From Photobacterium leiognathi (GTDB lineage: Bacteria > Pseudomonadota > Gammaproteobacteria > Enterobacterales > Vibrionaceae): DNA of 64,000 bases. Shown in pieces: positions 57,227-64,000 of the stretch. The position numbers and the translations under genes were made by a program. The stretch lies in NCBI RefSeq assembly GCF_030685535.1, contig NZ_CP131601.1:1116001-1180000 (forward strand), in the 5' to 3' direction. The notes beneath the pieces were generated by a model. It worked only from the letters and a program-made list of their open reading frames with translations. It made no database searches and was not told where the DNA came from. Position 1 is the stretch's first letter; every line of letters begins with the position of its first letter.

Positions 57227-58441
57227 TTAACCTACCGCTGGAATAATACCTACCATTTGCATGGTTTGTGCTGAAATAATTAATACTCCGGCTAACGTAA
57301 CAATTGCTAAGGCAAGGTTTCCACCTCGTACCATGTATAAAGGCATGAGGTTTTCTGATTTATGCTTTTTACGCTGTGAACGAACCATCGCAACAGGTAA
57401 GAATATAGCTAAAATAACAAGCGCAATTGCTGCGTAGCCTAAAGCCATGATGAACCCTTGTGGGTAGAAAATGGCGAAAGCAAGAGGTGGTAAGAAGGTG
57501 ATCATACCTGTTTGTACTCGACCACTCACATCACTTGAGCGTTTTAAGCTATCTGACATAAAATCAAATAAACCTAAACTTACACCAAGGAAAGACGTTG
57601 CTAGTGCTAAGTCTGCGAAAATAGACACTGACTTGCTGACCATAGGGTTGTGTAATAACTCACTTAAGCTAGCAATGAAACTTCCCAATGTTGTGCTTGC
57701 CATTAATTCAGGCTGGCTCATTACACCTTGGCTTGCTAGTTGCCATAATAAGTAAATAAATAGCGGCAATGCAGAGCCTAAGATCATCACTTTTTTTAAT
57801 GTTTTAACATCAATACCGACGTAGCGTACGATTGATGGAATACTGCCGTGGAAGCCGAAAGAGGTAAATACCACAGGTAATGCAGAAAGGATTAGCCCTT
57901 TTTGTACTGGCATTTCAACAAGGTGTTGACCCTCTACATGGGGAACAAGCAAACCTAACATCACAGCTAATGCCACAATTTTTGCTGTAAAGAGGATACG
58001 GTTAACCATATCAACCGTATGTGTGCCTACTGAAACAACTGCTGCGATAAGTATGGTAAAGAGTAATGCCCCAAGTTGAGGTGGAATAGAAATGTTTAAC
58101 CAATCACTTAATTTCTCACTTAACTGACCACCACCACAAGCAATGTAGGCTGCACATAGCGAGTAGAGCAAAAACATCATGGCAAAATTTGCAAGAATTT
58201 GCCCTCTGCGACCAAGAAGTTGTTGAGCCAAAGTATTCAGTGTCGCATCTGTGTCTGCATGCTGGTGGATTTCAATCATTAATAGTGCGGTGTAGGTCAT
58301 GAGTGCCCACATACCGAACATTGCAATTAACGCCGTTGTAAATCCTAAGCCAGCCGAAGCCAAAGGTAATGCCAACATGCCAGCACCTATCGTGGTTCCT
58401 GCAATAATAAGCATGCTGCCAAGTGTTTTATTTAAAGCCAT
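57227..58441 (-). CDS. tyrP: Tyrosine/aromatic amino-acid permease TyrP
   Basis: 404 aa, eleven membrane segments, HAAAP family; the start IIAGTTIGAGMLALPLASAG and the FTSFGFHGSIPSIVRY segment are typical of TyrP/Mtr/TnaB. It takes up tyrosine with protons. The TyrR-like box at 58730-58747 supports an aromatic substrate. TyrP rather than Mtr is my reading of the similarity. Confidence 0.82.
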   Translation of the reverse strand: MALNKTLGSMLIIAGTTIGAGMLALPLASAGLGFTTALIAMFGMWALMTYTALLMIEIHQHADTDATLNTLAQQLLGRRGQILANFAMMFLLYSLCAAYIACGGGQLSEKLSDWLNISIPPQLGALLFTILIAAVVSVGTHTVDMVNRILFTAKIVALAVMLGLLVPHVEGQHLVEMPVQKGLILSALPVVFTSFGFHGSIPSIVRYVGIDVKTLKKVMILGSALPLFIYLLWQLASQGVMSQPELMASTTLGSFIASLSELLHNPMVSKSVSIFADLALATSFLGVSLGLFDFMSDSLKRSSDVSGRVQTGMITFLPPLAFAIFYPQGFIMALGYAAIALVILAIFLPVAMVRSQRKKHKSENLMPLYMVRGGNLALAIVTLAGVLIISAQTMQMVGIIPAVG

Positions 58442-58568
58442 TTTTGTTGCTCCCAGAGGTAATGAATTAGATCGGGAGGTGGTTTGATCACCTGTCGTTG
58501 CTCCCTATGAAAATAGAGGCCACAGAGGCGTATCGAGATGAGTGTTCAGTTAAGTTTACATCCTGATA

Positions 58569-58585
58569 ATAGCCACTGTGGCTAT
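58569..58585. repeat. Short palindrome upstream of tyrP
   Basis: ATAGCCAC-T-GTGGCTAT, a perfect inverted repeat with a one-base centre, about 130 bases before the tyrP ATG. Possible operator; no T-run. Confidence 0.6.
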
Positions 58586-58729
58586 CGATAGGTATTGGCG
58601 TGAGGGATAAATTTCATCAAATGTACTCAGTATATTGTTTATTAATCTATGTGCTGTTTTTGTTAGCGTTATACGCTAGAAATGTACATTAACGATAGAT
58701 AACTTATCTGTCAACATTAGTTTAACTGG

Positions 58730-58747
58730 TGTAAATTTTTGTTTACG
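58730..58747. promoter_or_regulatory. TyrR-like box
   Basis: TGTAAA-N6-TTTACG, one base off the strong TyrR consensus TGTAAA-N6-TTTACA. It lies 289 bases from the tyrP start and 123 from yfaY, so the promoter must be well upstream of tyrP if it acts there. Confidence 0.55.
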
Positions 58748-58869
58748 ATTTGGTTGTTTGAACTAAAATATTGCTTTATTTCTATAGGGGAAAAGAAAGC
58801 TGTATCTGGTAAGTCGTTGAGCATAGACTAATCAAATAAATCATAAAGCCACAGATTCAGAGGGAAATG

Positions 58870-60114
58870 ATGATTGAAATAACAATGATCAGTACAGGTG
58901 AAGAAGTATTATTAGGTGATATTACTGATACAAATGCAGCATGGTTATCCCGATATCTGTTTGAACAGGGCTTAACAATGACACGCCGTGTAACGGTAGG
59001 GGATCATTGTGAGCGACTGGCAAAAGAGATTGAGTCGTGCAGTTTAAATAGCGACATTGTTATTGTGAATGGTGGGCTCGGGCCGACAAGTGACGATCTC
59101 ACCGCAGTCGCTGCTGCGATGGCTGCAAATGTAGGATTAGAGCAATCTGATCATTGGGTGGCAGAAATGAAAGCCAAATATGAAAAGCTTAATCGGGAAA
59201 TGCCTGCCGCTAATTTAAAACAAGCGATGCTGCCTGAAGGGGCGGAGCTCATTGATAATCCTGTTGGAACCGCTTGTGGTTTTGCCATTAAATTAAATCG
59301 ATCATGGATTTTCTTTACGCCTGGTGTTCCGAGTGAATTTAAAATCATGGTGAAAGATCAAATCTTACCTCGCCTGCAAGCAAAATATCCTGCCAATCAA
59401 TCTTTACATTGTTTTCGTCTATTCACTTATGGTTTATCAGAATCAAGTATCAGTGATGCTTTTCAACATCTGACGTTGCCACAAGGTTATGAGATAGGTT
59501 ATCGCTCATCATTGCCTTTTATCGAAGTTAAGTTATTTGCACCTGAGCAGGGTAATACCGCTTTGACACTGTTAGCTGAAATGGAAACCTTGCTCGGTGA
59601 CAACATTGTTGGCAAGCAAGTAGGGTTAATTGACAACCTTGCTTCAATGCTTATTCAACACAATAAAAAGTTAGCGATAGTAGAGCAATCAACGGGTGGT
59701 TTTGTTGTTAACTGGTTAAATCAACAACCAGCACTGAGTGAATATGTGGTATCTGCATCCGTTCAAAATACAGTTGTCGATACGAAGACTGATATGGACG
59801 CTTTAGTCAAAGCAGCAAGTGATCAATTACAGCGTTTAAGTCTAATACCAAATAGTCAGATAGGGCTGTTTTCTGGCGCATTGCATGATGGTGCTGTCAC
59901 GGTTGGGTTGATCACAGATGAGGAAAAATGGATCCAGCATGTACAGTTTAAACGAGTCTATAGCCATGATGATCAACGTTGGGTGATTGCGACTGTTTTA
60001 TTAGATATGCTTCGCCGATACCTGCAAGGTGTTGCGATATTTGGTCATTATGAATCACTGAATAGATTATTCGAAAATCATAGTCTAAAACTTATGAACT
60101 TACAGAAACGATAA
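58870..60114 (+). CDS. yfaY: YfaY, CinA-like protein
   Basis: 414 aa. The N-terminal MoCF/CinA domain (MISTGEEVLLGDITDTNAAW, NGGLGPTSDD, NPVGTACGF, FFTPGVPSEFK) matches E. coli YfaY throughout. The C-terminal NMN-amidase-like half is degenerate: where PncC has AESCTGG this has VEQSTGG. It is thus probably inactive as NMN deamidase, as suggested for YfaY. ATGs at 58867 and 58870; AGGG spacing favours 58870. Confidence 0.88.
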   Translation: MIEITMISTGEEVLLGDITDTNAAWLSRYLFEQGLTMTRRVTVGDHCERLAKEIESCSLNSDIVIVNGGLGPTSDDLTAVAAAMAANVGLEQSDHWVAEMKAKYEKLNREMPAANLKQAMLPEGAELIDNPVGTACGFAIKLNRSWIFFTPGVPSEFKIMVKDQILPRLQAKYPANQSLHCFRLFTYGLSESSISDAFQHLTLPQGYEIGYRSSLPFIEVKLFAPEQGNTALTLLAEMETLLGDNIVGKQVGLIDNLASMLIQHNKKLAIVEQSTGGFVVNWLNQQPALSEYVVSASVQNTVVDTKTDMDALVKAASDQLQRLSLIPNSQIGLFSGALHDGAVTVGLITDEEKWIQHVQFKRVYSHDDQRWVIATVLLDMLRRYLQGVAIFGHYESLNRLFENHSLKLMNLQKR

Positions 60115-60325
60115 AAGTAAAATATAGCTTTAATGAGTATTAACAGAGCGTAACATTTCTATAATCTATAATGATTGCGTCTTATTTTGAATGCTGTATT
60201 ATTGCCTGCGGTTCACAGATAAGTAATTCTAAATCAATATGCTATCTCAATGATGGCAACCTTAACTAAGTAATGATAGACGTTACTGTGGTTATGATTT
60301 GAAATGTATAAAAGGATAATAAAAA

Positions 60326-61165
60326 ATGACTTTTAAATTAAAAAAGCTAGCGTTAGCAACTTCAGTTGTACTTTCTGCATTTATGCTACAAGCATGTAAT
60401 GACGCTGACACTGCTGCAAATCAAAACCAACAACAGACAGCACCTGTTGCCAAAGCTGAGAAAGTAGAGATGAAATCATTAGAGACGAAGGTGATTTACT
60501 TAGATCGCCGTATGCTACCACCAGGTGCAGTATTAAATGTAACGTTAGAAGATGTTTCTTTAGCTGATGCACCATCAACAACGATCACGAGTGAGTCGAT
60601 GGATGTAGCGGGCGCACCACCATACCCAGTAACACTAGATTATGATGCAGCGAAAATTCAAGATAAGCATCGTTACAGCCTACGTGCAACCATTAAGGTT
60701 GGTGATGAGTTAGTGATGACATCAACAACAAGCATTGATCCATTTGCTACTGATGCAAAACAACCTATTGAGATCAAATTAGATCGTGTTGCTCATCAAG
60801 CGCCAGAAGAAACTGCAGCGACAGGTCTTGCTGGTCAACCATGGGAATTAGTTACACTGGCAGGTGAAACTGTTAAGCCTGGTGCTGATGGCAACATGGC
60901 ATTTATCCAATTTGATATGGATAAGAAGTCTGCATATGGTTTCTCTGGTTGTAATAACTTCCAAGGTACATTCGAAACATCGAATGGCACATTGACAATG
61001 GGACCTGCGGCATCAACACGTAAAATGTGTATGGATGGTATGGAGCTTGAAAAAGCATTCCTGGCGTCAGTACCAACCTATGCTAGCTATGTTATTGTTG
61101 ATAACGTCTTAACGGTAAAAGATAAGCAAGGAAAAGAGGTTGCTACCTTTAAAACTGGCAACTAA
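60326..61165 (+). CDS. YbaY/META-domain lipoprotein
   Basis: 279 aa. Lipobox FMLQAC with Cys near residue 24, a YbaY-type beta-sandwich (KVIYLDRRMLPPGAVLNVTL, about 50-155), then a META (HslJ-like) domain from about 168 (GQPWELVTLAG, GFSGCNNFQGTF). Probably outer-membrane attached. Such proteins are linked to envelope stress; function unproven. Followed by a terminator. Confidence 0.88.
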   Translation: MTFKLKKLALATSVVLSAFMLQACNDADTAANQNQQQTAPVAKAEKVEMKSLETKVIYLDRRMLPPGAVLNVTLEDVSLADAPSTTITSESMDVAGAPPYPVTLDYDAAKIQDKHRYSLRATIKVGDELVMTSTTSIDPFATDAKQPIEIKLDRVAHQAPEETAATGLAGQPWELVTLAGETVKPGADGNMAFIQFDMDKKSAYGFSGCNNFQGTFETSNGTLTMGPAASTRKMCMDGMELEKAFLASVPTYASYVIVDNVLTVKDKQGKEVATFKTGN

Positions 61166-61207
61166 TAAAGAAAATATTAAAAACTCGTTTCTAATCGTCT
61201 GATAAAG

Positions 61208-61249
61208 CGCATAAGTTGTAATTTAAAATTGCAGCTTATGCGTTTTTTT
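61208..61249 (+). terminator. Terminator of the META lipoprotein gene
   Basis: CGCATAAGTTGTAATT/AATTGCAGCTTATGCG, 16-bp stem with two G-U pairs, then seven T. Confidence 0.9.
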
Positions 61250-61458
61250 GTGTCTCTTGATTGTGTACGGTAATTTATTCTAAATAAGACTGTTACAAAA
61301 TCCTCATATTTTTTTTAGGTAATCTCAAAATATACATCTATTCTATTATTATATTTATTTGTACTGCCTGAGTTTTATTTATTAGTAAAGAAAGATGTAT
61401 ATAAATAATTAAATATTAATTTTTAATGTAATTAATAACTTAGAAGGTTGCTTATTAT

Positions 61459-62775
61459 ATGAGTTCTGCCAGCAATAAAATGGGGTTAATGGGATTAACA
61501 ACCATTGTTACCGTTAATATGATGGGGTCAGGGATAATATTATTACCGTCGAGTCTTGCTGCAACAGGGGGTATTGCTTTACTTGCTTGGGTAATTACAG
61601 CACTAGGAGCATTAGCCATTGCGTATGCATTTGCTAAATGCGGTATGTACTGTACTGATGATGGGGGGATGTCTGCCTATTCAGAAAAAGCACATGGTAA
61701 ATCCAGTTTCTTTATTGCTTCTTATACCTACTATGTGTGTTTAGTTATCAGTGCGGTTGCAATTGCCGTATCTTGTGTTGGTTATCTAGAATATTTTATT
61801 CCTTGGTTGAAAGAAACCCCAATTCATACTTTCGTTGGCGTTATTTCCATTCTTATTATCACCATGTTTGCCAATGTTAGAGGGGCTAAAATTACTGGTC
61901 GAATTTCAACCGTAACCGTGTGGGGCATTATTATTCCTGTATTGGGTTTATCCATAATTGGCTGGTTCTGGTTTGATCCTAAAATCTTTGCCGAGGCTTG
62001 GAACCCGCATAACGTCTCGATTGGTAGTGCAATTTATGCGGGGATGGCACTCACTTTATGGGCCTTCCTTGGTATCGAATCTGCTGGTGCTAACTCGGGT
62101 ACTGTTGAAAATCCAGAGCGTAATGTACCACTTGCTTGTATGTTGGCTACAGTCTTTTCCGCTGCAACCTATATTGCCTCAACGACAGTTATTCAAGGTA
62201 TTATTCCAAACGATATTCTTGCTAAATCTGATTCTCCTTTTGGTCTGGTATTTGCTCAAATGTTTACGCCTTTCGTGGGAGAAATTATTACCGCAATGGC
62301 AATCATGGCATGTGTTGGCTCTTTATTAGGATGGCAGTTTACAAATGCTCAGGTGTCGAAAGTTGCTGCAGATATGCGTTTATTCCCCAAAATCTTTTCA
62401 GATGTAAATAAGCACGATGCACCGTTTAAAGGCATGATGATTATGCTAGCTTTAGAATTATTGTTAGCTGTGATGACGATTTCTCCAACGTTATTAAAAC
62501 AATTTAACGTCTTGGTTAATTTAGCCGTATTTATCAACATGGTGCCTTATATTCTATCACTTACTGCTCTTGGCATAATTATGAAGCAGGCTAATGTGGG
62601 TCAGAAAGAATATAACACGGGCATATTAGTTGGCTCCGTCGCTGTTATTTACAGTATTTATGGCGCTTATTCTACGGGTGAAGAAGCCGTCTTCTACGGC
62701 ACTGTTATTACCTTATTTGGTTATTTCTTCTATGGCTTTATTGCTAGTCGAGATGCAACACCTAATAAAACGTAA
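61459..62775 (+). CDS. PotE-like amino acid/amine antiporter (APC family)
   Basis: 438 aa, twelve membrane segments. It is closest to E. coli PotE (putrescine-ornithine) along its length: NMMGSGIILLPSSLA, FAKCGMY, NVRGAKITGRIST, WNPHNV, LWAFLGIESAGAN, GSLLGWQFTNAQV. AdiC matches less well. The next gene, however, is an AdiA-type arginine decarboxylase, so in this organism it may exchange arginine for agmatine. Gap to that gene 67 bases, likely one operon for acid resistance. Confidence 0.85.
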   Translation: MSSASNKMGLMGLTTIVTVNMMGSGIILLPSSLAATGGIALLAWVITALGALAIAYAFAKCGMYCTDDGGMSAYSEKAHGKSSFFIASYTYYVCLVISAVAIAVSCVGYLEYFIPWLKETPIHTFVGVISILIITMFANVRGAKITGRISTVTVWGIIIPVLGLSIIGWFWFDPKIFAEAWNPHNVSIGSAIYAGMALTLWAFLGIESAGANSGTVENPERNVPLACMLATVFSAATYIASTTVIQGIIPNDILAKSDSPFGLVFAQMFTPFVGEIITAMAIMACVGSLLGWQFTNAQVSKVAADMRLFPKIFSDVNKHDAPFKGMMIMLALELLLAVMTISPTLLKQFNVLVNLAVFINMVPYILSLTALGIIMKQANVGQKEYNTGILVGSVAVIYSIYGAYSTGEEAVFYGTVITLFGYFFYGFIASRDATPNKT

Positions 62776-62842
62776 TTCTTATTTTTAATCGTCAATAGTC
62801 ATTGTTTATCGTTATAAACCTTAAATATAACAGGATATTTAT

Positions 62843-64000
62843 ATGCTTAATTACGGGAAACATAAGAGAGTTTTAGTATTTGATAACTCTCAGCAAACTG
62901 GGGTGATTGCGAATGCGATTGATCGTTTAATTGAAGAATTTAAAAAAGAATCGATCAATGTGCTAACAGCATCATCTTATGATGATTGTTACTCTATTTT
63001 AAATGTAAACCTTGCTATCGACTGTTTAATGTTGACATCAAGTATGACGGGACAGCAACAAGAAGAGAACGATATGTTCTTCTCTTTGATTGATAAATTA
63101 AATCAACGCCAAGAAGGGGTGCCAGTTTTCCTATTGGCAGAGAGAAAGAAAGTAACTCTCTGTGTTAATCGCGAATTAATGTCGCAGGTTGATGAGTTTG
63201 CGTGGATTTTAGAAGACACCTCAGACTTTATTGCCGGACGTGCGATAGCAGCGATGGATCGCTACCGTGAGCAATTATTACCACCACTCGCTTCTGCGAT
63301 GATGAAATACGACGATATCCATGAGTATTCATGGGCTGCGCCTGGTCATCAAGGTGGTGTAGGGTTTAGGAAAACACCTGCGGGGCAACGTTTCTATAAT
63401 TATTACGGTGAAGGGCTATTTCGCTCAGATATGGGTATTGAACGTGGATCATTAGGTTCATTGCTCGATCACACTGGCGCTTTTGGTGAAAGTGAAGATT
63501 ATGCCGCAAAAGTGTTTGGTGCTGATAAGTCTTACTCATTGGTGACAGGGACATCCGGTGCAAACCGTACCATTATGCAAATTTGTATGAGAGAGAATAC
63601 TCTCGCAATTTGTGACCGAAATTGTCATAAGTCTATTGAGCAGGGGTTAATGTTAACTGGGGCATTACCTGTTTATATGGTACCGACACGTAACCGTTAC
63701 GGTATTATCGGACCAATTTACCCTGATCAAATGTCACCAGAAGGGTTAAAAAAAGCTGCTGAAAGTAGCGAACTCACAAATGCAAAAGCCGGTACTCAAG
63801 CAACGTATGCCGTAGTCACTAACTGTACCTACGATGGTTTATGTTATAACGCTAAACGTGCACAAGACATCTTAGCGGAAAGTAGTAATCGTATTCACTT
63901 TGATGAAGCTTGGTATGGTTATGCGCGTTTTAATCCGATTTACACCGATCACTTTGCGATGCGTGGTGAACCTGTTGAAGATCCGGATGCACCGACAGTG
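62843..64000 (+). CDS. adiA: Biodegradative arginine decarboxylase-like, N-terminal part (cut by window edge)
   Basis: 386 codons visible, no stop. AGGA lies 7 bases before the ATG at 62843. The sequence follows E. coli AdiA closely: wing domain to about 130 (VDEFAWILEDT, FIAGRAIAAM), then the PLP core (SWAAPGHQGGVGF, GERGSLGSLLDHTGAFGE-like stretch, GTSGANRTIMQ, DRNCHKSIEQGLM, HFDEAWYGYARF). The PLP lysine lies beyond the edge. It would convert arginine to agmatine, consuming a proton. Arginine specificity is judged by similarity to AdiA over CadA and SpeF. Confidence 0.88.
   Translation, partial: MLNYGKHKRVLVFDNSQQTGVIANAIDRLIEEFKKESINVLTASSYDDCYSILNVNLAIDCLMLTSSMTGQQQEENDMFFSLIDKLNQRQEGVPVFLLAERKKVTLCVNRELMSQVDEFAWILEDTSDFIAGRAIAAMDRYREQLLPPLASAMMKYDDIHEYSWAAPGHQGGVGFRKTPAGQRFYNYYGEGLFRSDMGIERGSLGSLLDHTGAFGESEDYAAKVFGADKSYSLVTGTSGANRTIMQICMRENTLAICDRNCHKSIEQGLMLTGALPVYMVPTRNRYGIIGPIYPDQMSPEGLKKAAESSELTNAKAGTQATYAVVTNCTYDGLCYNAKRAQDILAESSNRIHFDEAWYGYARFNPIYTDHFAMRGEPVEDPDAPTV

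Larger units (their letters stand above)
58442..58869. other. Divergent control region of tyrP and yfaY
   Basis: 428 bases with a palindrome at 58569-58585 and a TyrR-like box at 58730-58747. No gene seen. Confidence 0.6.

Overview
The window reads as chromosomal DNA of a marine gammaproteobacterium of the Vibrionaceae, most likely Photobacterium or a close relative. This is inferred from moderate AT content, protein sequences close to enteric and Vibrio orthologues, the Vibrio-type GspS-beta pilotin, MiaE, and the conserved block yciI/yciA/yciB - trp operon - rnm - yciO - rluB - yciK - sohB - yciN - topA - cysB, which E. coli also has in nearly this order. I see no prophage, integron, CRISPR array or transposase.

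Region 1-11.7 kb holds two tandem paralogous giant type I-secreted adhesins on the minus strand. One is complete (3259 aa); the other is cut by the left edge. They share the N-terminal module, a CRP-like box upstream, and a hairpin that recurs after the complete adhesin and after its upstream neighbour. At 11.8-15.1 kb is a large MscK/MscM-type mechanosensitive channel. At 15.2-15.6 kb is a two-gene tRNA-Ser operon (GGA, UGA) with its own promoter and terminator, followed by a tRNA-like 3' fragment. At 15.7-24.9 kb are accessory metabolic and transport genes: an alpha/beta hydrolase broken by one in-frame TGA, an atypical NRAMP-like transporter behind a structured leader, a LysE/RhtB exporter divergent from a LysR regulator, an M48 protease, a YiaY-type alcohol dehydrogenase, cardiolipin synthase and a pseudouridine synthase.

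From 24.9 to 31.3 kb there are two copies (one full, one half) of a palindromic-ended intergenic element, an uncertain arginine-rich small ORF, an rRNA methyltransferase-like gene, a short SbmA, the T2SS pilotin GspS-beta, YciI, YciA, YciB and a dicarboxylate/amino-acid symporter. From 31.5 to 39.5 kb lies the complete tryptophan operon on the minus strand. It has an E. coli-like TrpR operator over the -10, a TrpL leader peptide with three consecutive Trp codons and an attenuator. A type I-beta DAHP synthase is the first structural gene, ahead of trpE-trpG-trpD-trpC(F)-trpB-trpA. The operon would therefore tie entry into the shikimate pathway to tryptophan supply through both repression and attenuation.

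From 39.5 to 53.6 kb is the conserved rnm-yciO-rluB-yciK-sohB-yciN-topA-miaE-cysB neighbourhood, with a probable outer-membrane beta-barrel gene and an EamA transporter inserted. From 53.7 kb to the right edge are a methyltransferase, a PAS-GGDEF-EAL protein, TyrP behind a TyrR-like box, YfaY, a YbaY/META lipoprotein, and an amino-acid-dependent acid-resistance pair: a PotE-like antiporter followed by an AdiA-like arginine decarboxylase cut by the right edge.

Most of the window is ordinary core genome. The accessory points worth following are the twin adhesins and their shared control elements, the DAHP synthase wired into the trp operon, the tRNA-Ser locus anomalies, the broken hydrolase, the NRAMP-like leader, and the PotE/AdiA pairing.
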